A stretch of DNA of 18,188 nt, taken from Glomus cerebriforme (taxonomy: Eukaryota; Glomeromycota; Glomeromycetes; Glomerales; Glomeraceae). Within the stretch, counting starts at the first letter, position 1. Every line of letters begins with the position of its first letter. The stretch is taken from positions 2,733 to 20,920 of the forward strand of contig QKYT01000867.1 in assembly GCA_003550305.1 (NCBI GenBank), written 5' to 3'. Below the pieces are notes generated by a model. That model had not been told where the DNA came from, did not search any database, and worked only from the letters and a program-made list of their open reading frames with translations. The position numbers and the translations under genes are program-made. Shown piece by piece: positions 7,578 through 17,054 of the stretch.

Positions 7578-9161
7578 ATGGAAAATCTTAATAAAGTAGC
7601 TTATCAACGGAGATTAACCCAAAAATGGCAAAATAATGCAAATTTAAAGTTTCTTATACTGTAAACATTACATCTTTGAAAGGAAATTCAAAGAAAGGGC
7701 TGATTATATTGTTAAAACAATATCTAAAGTTGATGAATATTCATGGATGTAAGTATATTTTACTTTAATTAAAATCTTTTAACGACATACCTAATAACTT
7801 TGACTCTTCCAATAATGATTTATTTATAATAATTTAAAGTTACCACAGATTGTATAACACGAAAAATTCAAAGGCAATAACTTATTTTTATTATTGTTCT
7901 CAAAGGGATTGCTTGGGTGAAACCTCCAAAAAAAATTCTGATGTTGATAAGCATCGTGATAGGTTACCAGTGAATCGTTTTTCATGTATTAAAGTTACTA
8001 TTTATGAAGAGTCTGAATTTTCCGATATAGAAATACAACATCATTTACATCTATTACGGCCAGATGTATCAAAGGTCAAAGCTTTTATAATGGATAATAT
8101 TGACAATATTGACCTACTTTCACGCGAAATTTTCAAAAGACTTGAACGCGGATTGGATATTAATATTCGCCAAAAACAAGTCCATTTTTGGTGGGCAGAA
8201 CTTGGAAAAAAAAGATATAACCGGGATAAAGATTCTTTTATTTCTGTATAGAAATGACTTAAAGAAAAATCATATGAGATTATTTTTCAAAAGAAAGGCA
8301 CTTGGTTTTTTTAACTAAAACTGGAATACACTGCAAAATTCCCAGTATAAAAAAAACACAATAAATAATTGCGCCAAAAACTTAGTACTACATATATTTT
8401 AATAAATGAATACAGTATTTATTTATCACTTACATGTAGCACCAATACCAATCTCGTGAATTTTATATAATCATATAATTTTCTATTTTTAAAATAACAC
8501 AAATAATTTCAAATTCGAACTATATGCAGTGCTTGCTGAAATTGATGGGAATAATGGAAATTGCAGCAACGGGATTAGAACTGGAGTTATAATTGATTTT
8601 CTGGCTCAACTGAAAATACGTGGACTTATACCAGATTTTTTTATAACGGATAAAGACTTTTCTCAAATATCTGCTGCTCGTTTTATGGAATAATATTAAA
8701 GTACATTTATAGACCCATCATTTCGTCCAAGTTTAACGAAAGATAAAATAGTTTTCTGTCCAAAAGAAATAAGGCCATTAATATGGAATATGGAAAATGA
8801 TGAATAACCATCTTCACCAATATCCACTTATTTCAACAATAAATTGGTCAGTTTTTTTTTCCTCCACAAGCGGCTGTTCAAGAAATCTATAATTTTTGCC
8901 AACGAAATTCTTTTGGTATACAGTACCTGTGGAATGAATGGTACAATGCAGATCGGTGGTTTTTATGGTTTCGTGCAGGATGTAGTGAAACTTTCTATAT
9001 TTAAAACAAATATGTTTGTTGAAACACACTGGAAAGTGTTAAAACGAGATTTTTTATATAAATTTTTTCGCCCTAGCTTAGATTTAGTTGTATATATTAT
9101 AATGGAACAAGTAGTTCCACATAATCAAAGAGATTTTAATGATTATATTTATTATTATTAA
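7578..9161 (+). pseudogene. MULE-type transposase, multiply broken
   Basis: A possible ATG at 7578 opens MENLNKVAYQRRLTQKW. After a shift, FERKFKERADYIVKTISKV leads through an intron (7749-7848) into a 133-codon frame with a CxxxxC...HxH zinc-binding pattern (YYCSQRDCLG, IEIQHHLHLL). This resembles the WRKY/GCM-like finger of MULE proteins. The frame then runs IRQKQVHFWWAELGKKRY into stops at 8249 and 8255. From about 8513 the catalytic region resumes: FELYAVLAEIDG, then PDFFITDKDFSQISAAR with the presumed catalytic Asp at 8649-8651. Near 8693 the sequence jumps to FIDPSFRPSLTKDKIVF, implying an internal deletion. Later pieces are YNFCQRNSFGIQYLWNEWYN and, one frame over, NMFVETHWKVLKRDFLYKFF with the presumed catalytic Glu at 9021-9023. 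The segment expected to hold the first Asp is missing between about 8340 and 8513. A cut-and-paste transposase, now dead. A SWIM finger might have followed near 9205. Confidence 0.7.
7749..7848 (+). other. Spliceosomal intron in transposase pseudogene
   Basis: Donor GTAAGT (7749-7754), a CTAATAAC-like branch region near 7790, and acceptor CCACAG ending at 7848. Splicing joins ...EYSW-I to LYNTKNSKAITYF in one continuous frame (codon split after two bases). No readable frame joins the two sides without splicing. Length is 100 nt. Confidence 0.6.
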
Positions 9162-10187
9162 ACTAAGAGGACTTAAAAGATTAATTCCACAGAATTGAAC
9201 TTTGGATGCTGCACATGTAAAAGGTTGTAAATTATAAAGAAACAACGGCTTTCACCCTTTTAATTAGCATTATTGGATATTCGAAGCATTAAAAAGTATG
9301 GCTTTATATATAGTATTATATTTATATAAAGAGAGCTTTGAATATTTTAATAAAAAAATTTATTTAACTATCAAAACGAGTCATACCATACTATATGCCT
9401 TATACAATATACCATTATAAATACAAGATCCTAAGTGTTATAATTCTAAAAAAAAATATTTACAGTGATGCTTCAAATTTTAATCATAAAATTGTCTGAT
9501 TTATTGTAAAAATAGCAAATAATTTTTGAAAGAGTAAAAGAATAAAACACCACGAAAAATTTAATTTAAAAAAAATTTAATTACATGACGTGTCAAATTT
9601 ATGGAATTATAGACATTATTAAAATTTGGAGCGAGGGAGATTATTCACTATATTATTTATTTACATGACGTTTATGGAAGTTTGGTCCGAATCACAAAAT
9701 GGAAATTTTTTGAACCGTATTGTATTGTTATACACTTATTCGGTTAGTATACATACGTACGAAAAGTAGGTTTGTCATGTCGTACAACTACAAAATCAAT
9801 GTACTGTAAAGTGCACATCGTGCACATCACTATACGCTACGTACAATACATACAGCATCAACCATATACTACGTTTAGATTACAATCGGGTATATATTAA
9901 ATTAGTATAGTACGATTTCCTAATTTAGTTATGTATGAATGTATGATACAGTATAAATATGGATAGTACGATAGTATGATTTTACTGAATTTTTTCCAAT
10001 GGCTTATATTACCATACATACATGTCACTAATATATGTAATTGGTATAACAATAATAGCATTTGTATTCTTTGTATTATATAATTGTAAATATACGCGTA
10101 AAACACTATAATGAAAAAAATCCGATCCGATTCGTATCCGCGGATCTGATTGACATAGTGATTTCATATCTCATAAATTTTAAGAAA
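9162..10187. other. Intergenic with GTAC/TACGTA-rich stretch
   Basis: The first part may contain the last decayed codons of the transposase. 'tacatgacgt' occurs twice (9583-9592, 9661-9670), each with a TGACGT core. gtgcacatc is directly repeated in tandem around 9811-9828. From about 9740 to 9990 short GTAC, TACGTAC and AGTACGAT words are frequent. The 69-codon minus-strand frame over 9897-10106 has no support. Promoter elements for the small gene at 10188 could lie here, but no specific site can be named. Confidence 0.35.
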
Positions 10188-10625
10188 ATGGATGACTTTT
10201 CAGATATTGATGAAGTTTATGTTACCTTTTTTAATATAAATGTGAGTAAACTAATTATATAAATGACTAAAGTGAAAATTTATTTTAATAAAATTGAATT
10301 TTTATAAGAACAATCAAGTTGAAAGTGATGATAATACTGTTGAAAGCGAAGATAATACTGATTTAAATGAGAATGAAAAAGAGATAATTGCAATTTTTTC
10401 AAGAAAAACACGCGTTAAAGAAGTTCATTATTCTACTGTGCCAATTGAATATCCCAAAACTTCTGAAGCAGGTGATACAACAGCATATAACATTACAGGT
10501 TGGAACAATCCAAGAGATTGTTGGAAAAATGTAAGCCAACAACATGTTAAATTTTATTTTAATTAGTTATTTTTTATTGATTCTGAATATTTTAATAGAT
10601 GATACAGTACACATTACCCCTTTAA
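10188..10625 (+). CDS. Small three-exon gene or 5' remnant, function unknown
   Basis: Exon 1 (10188-10241) starts at ATG and encodes MDDFSDIDEVYVTFFNIN. Intron 1 (10242-10308, 67 nt) has GTGAGT, a GACTAA branch-like site and TAAG. Exon 2 (10309-10530, 74 codons) is acidic at first, with a duplicated VESDDNT/VESEDNT, then reads NENEKEIIAIFSRKTRVKEV and NITGWNNPRDCWKN. Intron 2 (10531-10598, 68 nt) has GTAAGC and TTAATAG. Splicing phases agree between exons 1 and 2. Exon 3 read in phase adds MIQYTLPL and stops at 10623-10625, giving 100 residues. Another frame stays open to 10759 (IYSIYDIKKYFIFLDPILLK), so a frameshift may have truncated a longer protein. There are no signal peptide, membrane segments or domain I can name. 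I suspect a multi-copy, lineage-specific family. Whether the gene is live is uncertain. Confidence 0.4.
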
Positions 10626-11198
10626 TATACTCTATATACGACATAAAAAAGTATTTTATTTTTCTGGATCCAATACTCCTTAAGAGGTGGAGGCCAAAAT
10701 ACATTAAATTTTGTCCATTTTTTGGCAATATTAAAGTTAAAAAGGAAGAACGAACGTGAATGGGAATTAAATATGTAGATTCAGAAATAATTAATCAACG
10801 CCGATGTTGATTCAGAATTTTTGTAAAAATCTTAAAAATAATGAACATGCTGAAACAAAAAAATCAAAGACTTACAGTACATACATCACTTTTATTATAA
10901 TAGTTATAATAATATGTACAGTATGTACGATTTATGTAATTTTTTGATTTATGCATATAAGAATAATTTGAATAATTTGTACCGTACTATACTAAAATTC
11001 CCAATCGTACTACATAAATTTCTGAAACACCCCAAGATTACTGGAGCCATCACACACCACTGAAAAAAAAATTTAGATGATTAGTTAAAAATATCAAAAT
11101 ATTGACTTATTTATTCAATAAAATACCTTAATAATACTAACCATTGAGCTTAAGAAAAAAACTATTTGTGCGACATTTATTGTTATCAGTTATCAGTA
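10626..11198. other. Possible decayed 3' part of the small gene, then AT-rich spacer
   Basis: Up to about 10800 the sequence still reads as protein in pieces (CPFFGNIKVKKEERT, then a stop at 10757). This may be the lost continuation of the gene at 10188. After that it is AT-rich with several GTAC words (10876, 10917, 10980). cgtactatactaa at 10983-10995 is the exact complement of ttagtatagtacg at 9902-9914, a 13-bp inverted pair bracketing the small gene. No other gene is seen. Confidence 0.35.
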
Positions 11199-11200
11199 TA

Positions 11201-11767
11201 CAGTGGACGAAAAAAGTCTTCGGAATAATTTTTCCAGTCAGTATTTATCTAATAAATGACTTATAATCTATTAAAACAATATAAGATTTATATGAAAACG
11301 GGTCTGAAAAATATTTTTGTCTTAATACACAATGTGGTTTTTCTTAATAAAATTTCGTGTTATAATACTTTAAATTCAATCAATTGAAAATTTCATGATT
11401 TTTTAAGTTTTTCGAAATTTAGCTTTATTTTTATCATTAATATTACATGAAAATTTTATCAGGTATACTTTATGATTCAACAAATAAAATAAAAAAAAAA
11501 TTATTAAATTTGGTTGGATATTTACCACGGAACTGCTTTTTAAAGTTGCTCAATTAGTCAAAAATTGGCTACTTATTTTTTTCAAATGATTTTTTGGGCA
11601 ACTTAAATTTTAATAGGTGGAAAGCATGTGATTCATTACTAATATGCTTTTGATATCTAATTTTTCACATCATAAAGGGTATATCCGCAAATTTTCATGT
11701 GCCACTGACACTTATTTGCTGCACAATAAATAAAAATAATTTTTCTGGAAACTTTTTTCGTCCACTG
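11201..11767. mobile_element. Tc1/mariner-type MITE
   Basis: cagtggacgaaaaaagt (11201-11217) and its exact complement (11751-11767) form 17-bp termini, with a weaker match further in around 'ataattttt'. TA flanks both sides (11199-11200 and 11768-11769). CAGTGG starts and TA duplications are characteristic of the Tc1/mariner superfamily. The 567-bp body has no open frame or DDE remnant that I can read, so it is non-autonomous or fully decayed. Confidence 0.85.
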
Positions 11768-11769
11768 TA

Positions 11770-12117
11770 TCTTGTCCAACGCCGTAACATCAAAACAATT
11801 AAAACAACGATTTTTATTCGTCAATTTACGCGTACAGATACCCTTTAATAGTCCTTCGCTTCGTTCCGGAAAATTAATAAGTCTAAAAAATAAAATTTAT
11901 AAAATTTTTTATTAAGTTATTTTATTAAAAAAGTCAGTTTTTTACGCTTTACGGCAAAATTTTTTTTAGCAATGTACAACAAAAAACAATAAATACATAT
12001 TACTTTTTGTTAATTATGGAAATCACGAAAATCGAATCTTAGAATTGAAGCACATTGTATACTAAGGGACAATTCGTTTCATGTATGTAGTATAATCATT
12101 TATTGTTTACATTCTCT
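11770..12117. other. Intergenic, no gene seen
   Basis: AT-rich with a GC-richer patch (about 11825-11870, 'tccttcgcttcgttccgg'). No open frame or structured repeat is seen. It is part of the long upstream region of the large gene. Confidence 0.35.
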
Positions 12118-12201
12118 TTATTCATAATTTCTTTTTATATTATCTTTAATCATAATTTCTTTTTATATTATCCTTAATCATAATTTCTTTTTATATCAAC
12201 G
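12118..12201. repeat. 28-bp tandem repeat, three copies
   Basis: Units at 12118-12145, 12146-12173 and 12174-12201 share cataatttctttttatat, with a few differences at their edges. A partial fourth unit begins with ttaat at 12202. The array lies about 560 bp upstream of the large gene's start codon. It could be a length-variable minisatellite. No regulatory role is shown. Confidence 0.85.
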
Positions 12202-12759
12202 TTAATGGAAAATGTTCTATAGAAAAAAAATAATTGTGCTATTATTAGATTATCAGGATGCATAATAAATGCACACGGAATATGGCATCACAAACTATCA
12301 ATTATTATCCACTCTCTATTTGGAGATGATTGTCATTCAGTTAAGGTGTTACGACACATATGCTGTAACTTAAATTTTCATATGTTGTAACTGTTGGCCA
12401 GTTCATTGGGATAGTTCTAACTGCATCACTATTTAGTAAAGAAAAAACTTTATCGTTATTATGAATTACAAAATTGAATTGATAATCAATCTTTTTTATT
12501 GTCGCAAGAAAGCATGGGAACCAAACCCAACATGTGTAATAATTACTTTTTCGTCATTAAGAATGACAAAATTGGGAATATGACGTTAAATTCTTATTAA
12601 ACTTTTTTATCATATAGAATCAGTCATTTCTTATTTAATGAAGAGTTCGAAAAGATCAAAAAATAATTTCTCACACTCACAGACCTTTAATTTAATTCAC
12701 GAAAAAGTTCCTTTATTCGTTATATTTTGACCTTTGTTAAATTGCGCTACGAGATAAAG
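12202..12759 (+). promoter_or_regulatory. Upstream region of the large gene
   Basis: No coding sequence. gttacgacacatatg (about 12349) and catatgttgtaac (about 12380) form an imperfect inverted repeat. gtcattaagaatgac (about 12554) is a short hairpin. The last 100 bases are T/A-rich. The ATG at 12760 has A at -3 and G at +4, a good eukaryotic start context. I cannot point to a TATA box or transcription start with confidence, and an upstream non-coding exon is possible. Confidence 0.3.
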
Positions 12760-15700
12760 ATGGGTGAAGAAATTAATTTGAAGGAAATTAGGTGTAAAAG
12801 ACTTAAAGTGTCAAGAGAATTTCGTCTGAAAAATTTGAAGCGTGCTGCGGATATGAATAAAGTTCTTTATAAATCTGCGAAAAATAACATGGATCAAGCT
12901 CGTATTCTATCTTTTGCTTGTATTGTATTTGGACTTATTTTTGTTTTCTTTCCACTTAACGGCGTCTCAAAAATTTTAGAAAATTCTGTAATTGGATTTG
13001 GATCTTTGATTGGTCTTCTTATGAAAACAAAAGATTTTGTGAGTAGCTCGAATGATGATGATGATACTGTCATTAAATTTTCAGAAGTTGACGCAGAAGC
13101 TGTTGAACATTCTTTGAATTCTACTGATGAAGATGACATTCGAAACACTGAAAAGACAATTGAAAATTGGTGTAGTTATTTACTGATTATGAAGTCATTA
13201 TATAATGTACTTATTATGTTTAGCTCATTTCTGCTCGTTATTTTAATTATAATTGACTTTACTATGAAAAATGACGAAGTGGCTCCAGTAAACTTAACGC
13301 TTGTTGCTTTTGGAGGGATTGCTCTTTTTGGCGCTCTTTTAAATCGTTATTTACTAAAGATGTTTACTTTTACAAGTGATGGGGGAAAAGATATAGAACG
13401 ACTTATAAATGGTATTAACATTCACATTAAAAGGAAGACTACTCATGATTTGGAAAAGCTTGCACTTTTTTTGAATAATGAACATCAAAAATCTCAATCG
13501 AATCTTTGGTGGAAAAAGGGATTAAAGAAAATGAAGCGACTTGTCAAGACATATTTGAAGAAAATGAAGGAATTTATCAAGGAATATTTTAATATAAAGA
13601 ATGGTATCATTATATTACTGATGAAAATAAGTTTGATGGAAAAAAAACCGAATGATGATGTTGAGTTAAATAAATTGATTAAAAGTCTAACTGATCCGAC
13701 AAACCCGACAGACGCTAATTTGGACACTGAATTGAAAGGAAAAAATTTGGGCGAAAAAAAAGATAATGCCATTAACCAAATTAAAAATAAAATTGATATT
13801 AAAGTCATCAAATTGAACGAGCTAGAAGGGGAAAAATATTCAAATTATCACAATGATATTGTCGAATGTACAACCGAACAAGATGTAAAAAATTATCTGA
13901 ACGAGGTTTTAAATACCATTGCGAATTTTGAATTAAAAGAAATTGCTCAGATGATATGGAAATTAATAAAATTTGAAGAAAGTAATAGTAATGATTTGCA
14001 ATCAGAATCGCATGTGAAAAAACTTATAAAGAAATTGTCGTTGAAAGAGCTTATCCAAATTATTCGGAAATCAACTGATAAAAAATATCCCTATAAAATG
14101 AAAAAGATTAAATTGGCTATTGACCGATATATACGTAATGAACTTATAGAGGCAGCAAAAGAAGTATTTGATATGTTAAAAAAGAACAACCAGGAAACAA
14201 AAGATTACATTAAGAAAACGGTTCTGAGGTCTACAGGAAAAGTTGATAAATTATTTACAGATGAAATTGGTGAATTATCATCTACAAAGCAAGTTCATGA
14301 ATTACCTACAGAAAAAATACGTAACTTATTTGAAGAAAAATCTTCTGAATTAACTACAGATAATATTGATGAATTTGTTGAATTATTTGAAAAAATTGAT
14401 AATAAGTTACTTTATATAATAGGAGAAAAAATATCTGTGATATCTGATAATTTGAAAGAAATTGACCAGAAGACAGGAATTAACTCTGCGAATCTGTCTA
14501 TAGAAAAAGTGAAAAAGAAATTCGATAAGATAGAAAAAGAATCATCTAGGATGTTTAAGGCGTTAGAAGCAATTAACAGGAAAACAGAAAATTTCATTAA
14601 GTCCACGGATCCTACGTTGAAGAAACAAGAAGAGACATCGTATGCAAAAGATGTTACTGATAAATTACCTAAAATTTTGAAAAACTTGGAAGAGAATAAC
14701 CAGGAAATAGAAAATTCCATTAAGTCCACGGATCCTACGTTGAAGAAACAAGAAGAGACATCGTATGCAAAAGGTATTACTGAGAAATTATCTGAATTTT
14801 TGAAAAAATTGGAAGAGAATAACCAGGAAATAGAAAAATTCAATAAATTCACGGATCCGATATCTACAGAAAGAGTTGTCGAATTATTTAATAATAGATT
14901 TAATACGATAGAAAAAGAATTATCCGAAATGACTAATAAGTTGGAAGAGGATACGAATCCGACATTGAAACTTTATATGACAGAAAAAGAATTATCTAAG
15001 ATGTCTAAGATATTGGATGATATTAACCAGGAAACAGGAAATTTCATTATTAAGAACACAAAAACGGCATCTAAGTTATTTGATGAGATAAAACATGAAT
15101 CATCTAAGATGATAATATGTAAGTTGTATATGATTATAGCCAAGGATAATGTTAAATTATCTGAATGGATTGATGAGATAGAAAAAGAATTATGTGATGA
15201 GATGAAAGAAAAAGAATTATGTGATGAGATGAAAAAAAAAGTATCTGATTGGATTAATAAGATAGATGATGAATCAAAAAATGCGAAATTTGAAAAGATG
15301 GAAGAATTATTTAAAAAGATAAAAGAAAAATTATCTGATGGGATAGATGATATGTTGAACAATTTGGATCAAGAAAGATTATCCAAGTTTATTGGTAGAT
15401 TTGAGGAACTTGATAAACAAGTTAAATTATCTAGTGTTTTGAGTAAATTTAGTGAACTTAATAAAATAGAAAAGATGTTGGATGAGAAAAAGGAGAAATT
15501 GAAACTTGATGAAAATAAGATTGATGAGGAGAAATTGAAACCTGATGAGAAGGAAGAAAATTCCAATAATTCAGAAGAATCAGAGGATGAGAAAAAGGAG
15601 AAATCGAAACCTGATGATATAAAAGATGAGAGTGATAAAATAATTAAGATTAAGGAGGAAGAGGAAAAGGAAAAGGAGGAAGAATTAAAAGAATTAAAAT

Positions 15701-16500
15701 ATTTTGAAAATTTCTTTAAAAATTTAAAACAATTAAAAGAATTACATATGTATTTGAAAAAAAAAGGATTAAGAGGATTTAAAGTCTTATGTGAGAAGTT
15801 GAAAGAATTCATAGAATTCAAAGAATTACTTGACATGTTTAAAGATCTTAACAAGAAAACAGATAATTCCATTGCGAATAATTTTTCCACTCCGGCTAAT
15901 GATAAAGAAATTTTTTTTTATTTATATGATAAAATCCTTGATGCAATCGAAGAAGCCGAAATTCAAGCAATTAAACCTATAACTTGTTATATTGATTTTG
16001 GAAACCATTTTGGAACTCGCATGTTAAATCGCAATTCTGAAAAACCAATACGACACAAATTAGTTAACCAGAAACTTATTCGTTGTTATTACCGTCTTGG
16101 AGAATTGATATTTGGTGATAATGATGGAGACAATACTCCGATTAGAGTTACTGATGTCCATTTTCGAAAAGCGCAAAATATTTATAGACTTTATAATCAA
16201 ATTACGTTGATAGAAGATAAGGAAGATAAGAAAGATAAGGAGGATAAGGAAGATAAGCTTCCGATAAACTCGATTAAGGAGATTAAAACTAAGTATGCCG
16301 CTACTATATTTGCATTAAGTAATGAAGATGTTTTATATTTGATTGATACCATCAATGATCGTAATGAATATGGTAAAGCCAATAAAAAAGTTAAAGTTAA
16401 AAAAGATGAACACTCAGAACAACAACAACATCATAATGTCGATAATAGAAATGTGATTATCGACATTGAAAGAGATAGTTATGAGAAACAATCTTTGTAA
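12760..16500 (+). CDS. Large membrane-anchored coiled-coil protein, family unknown
   Basis: An intact 1246-residue frame without introns. The ATG at 12760 is chosen over the upstream TTG (12727) because it is the first ATG and has a good context. Residues 1-48 are basic. Hydrophobic segments follow at about 49-66 (ILSFACIVFGLIFVFFPL), 77-88 (short), 147-165 (strong) and 177-194. An acidic loop with NDDDD lies between the second and third. From about 200 to 1040 the protein is Lys/Glu-rich, helical and coiled-coil-like, with a 41-residue duplication (613-694) and a 9-residue duplication (EKELCDEMK). Residues about 900-980 are highly charged. The C-terminal region, about 1048-1150, has a folded-domain look (YIDFGNHFGTRML, VTDVHFRKAQNIYRLYN), then a KEDKKDKEDK run and a polar tail. 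A membrane anchor with a long cytoplasmic rod is the likely architecture. Tethering or scaffolding is a guess. Long minus-strand frames over this gene are shadows of its Lys/Glu codons. The frame is very probably real; its function is unknown. Confidence 0.85.
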   Translation: MGEEINLKEIRCKRLKVSREFRLKNLKRAADMNKVLYKSAKNNMDQARILSFACIVFGLIFVFFPLNGVSKILENSVIGFGSLIGLLMKTKDFVSSSNDDDDTVIKFSEVDAEAVEHSLNSTDEDDIRNTEKTIENWCSYLLIMKSLYNVLIMFSSFLLVILIIIDFTMKNDEVAPVNLTLVAFGGIALFGALLNRYLLKMFTFTSDGGKDIERLINGINIHIKRKTTHDLEKLALFLNNEHQKSQSNLWWKKGLKKMKRLVKTYLKKMKEFIKEYFNIKNGIIILLMKISLMEKKPNDDVELNKLIKSLTDPTNPTDANLDTELKGKNLGEKKDNAINQIKNKIDIKVIKLNELEGEKYSNYHNDIVECTTEQDVKNYLNEVLNTIANFELKEIAQMIWKLIKFEESNSNDLQSESHVKKLIKKLSLKELIQIIRKSTDKKYPYKMKKIKLAIDRYIRNELIEAAKEVFDMLKKNNQETKDYIKKTVLRSTGKVDKLFTDEIGELSSTKQVHELPTEKIRNLFEEKSSELTTDNIDEFVELFEKIDNKLLYIIGEKISVISDNLKEIDQKTGINSANLSIEKVKKKFDKIEKESSRMFKALEAINRKTENFIKSTDPTLKKQEETSYAKDVTDKLPKILKNLEENNQEIENSIKSTDPTLKKQEETSYAKGITEKLSEFLKKLEENNQEIEKFNKFTDPISTERVVELFNNRFNTIEKELSEMTNKLEEDTNPTLKLYMTEKELSKMSKILDDINQETGNFIIKNTKTASKLFDEIKHESSKMIICKLYMIIAKDNVKLSEWIDEIEKELCDEMKEKELCDEMKKKVSDWINKIDDESKNAKFEKMEELFKKIKEKLSDGIDDMLNNLDQERLSKFIGRFEELDKQVKLSSVLSKFSELNKIEKMLDEKKEKLKLDENKIDEEKLKPDEKEENSNNSEESEDEKKEKSKPDDIKDESDKIIKIKEEEEKEKEEELKELKYFENFFKNLKQLKELHMYLKKKGLRGFKVLCEKLKEFIEFKELLDMFKDLNKKTDNSIANNFSTPANDKEIFFYLYDKILDAIEEAEIQAIKPITCYIDFGNHFGTRMLNRNSEKPIRHKLVNQKLIRCYYRLGELIFGDNDGDNTPIRVTDVHFRKAQNIYRLYNQITLIEDKEDKKDKEDKEDKLPINSIKEIKTKYAATIFALSNEDVLYLIDTINDRNEYGKANKKVKVKKDEHSEQQQHHNVDNRNVIIDIERDSYEKQSL
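14596..14841 (+). repeat. Two tandem 123-bp (41-residue) units inside the large gene
   Basis: The units are 14596-14718 and 14719-14841. Their first 55 bases are identical (IKSTDPTLKKQEETSYAK), and the rest differs at scattered sites, including KILKNLEENNQEIE against EFLKKLEENNQEIE. A shortened third start, with TDP, follows at 14842. The identity of the first half suggests recent duplication or gene conversion. Confidence 0.9.
15181..15234 (+). repeat. Two exact 27-bp units inside the large gene
   Basis: 15181-15207 and 15208-15234 are identical and encode EKELCDEMK twice. The reading frame is kept. It is a further sign that the coiled-coil part changes by in-frame duplication. Confidence 0.9.
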
Positions 16501-17054
16501 TTTTTTTTTAAATGGAGGGAAATTATTACTTCACTTATTTTACCTGTTACTTTCATATTTTTAGCTTATCATTAGTTTTTTTTTGCCCAACATTAATTGT
16601 AGAGTATATGTAAAACTTTGGGCGTCTTCACAAAAAACGCGGTACAACGATAATGTATGGTATGGTTTTTTCAGTGTTTATACAGTATGGTTTATTTAAT
16701 CTATATCGTAAATATGAAAATTTTTAATTTCATACCATGCTTACTTATTTAGTTAATATATACTGTATATATTATATTATATATAATAAATATTGCAATT
16801 TACCGAACATATAACAAGTCAATTAAAAATCTATATATAATATATAATAATAAATAATTTGTGTCGATTATGGTTTTAAAATATCATTATATTTGTATTC
16901 TAATACTTTTTTTTAATACTTTATTTTATTTTTTTTATTTTTTTTGTTTGTTTTTCTATGATTAAAATTAATTTTGAATTGTGAACGCGTGATTCATTCC
17001 AAAATTCTTTATAGTTAAGACTTATATGGCAAGCCGCTCTGGTCAAAAGTGCGT
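16501..17054. other. Downstream flank of the large gene
   Basis: No gene is seen. AATAAA occurs at 16785-16790 and 16849-16854, possible polyadenylation signals within a very AT-rich stretch. atggtatg (16657-16664) and cataccat (16731-16738) form an inverted pair. T-runs lie at 16905-16950. Confidence 0.35.

Noticed and set aside
8814..9029. 71-codon minus-strand open frame
   Set aside because: Antisense shadow of the transposase pseudogene, whose sense frames carry recognisable motifs.
9897..10106. 69-codon minus-strand open frame
   Set aside because: Tyr/Ile-rich translation of AT-rich DNA without any recognisable feature.
12894..16382. Six long minus-strand frames, the largest 173 codons at 15369-15890
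   Set aside because: Ser/Phe-rich mirror images of Lys/Glu codons in the large gene; typical antisense shadows.
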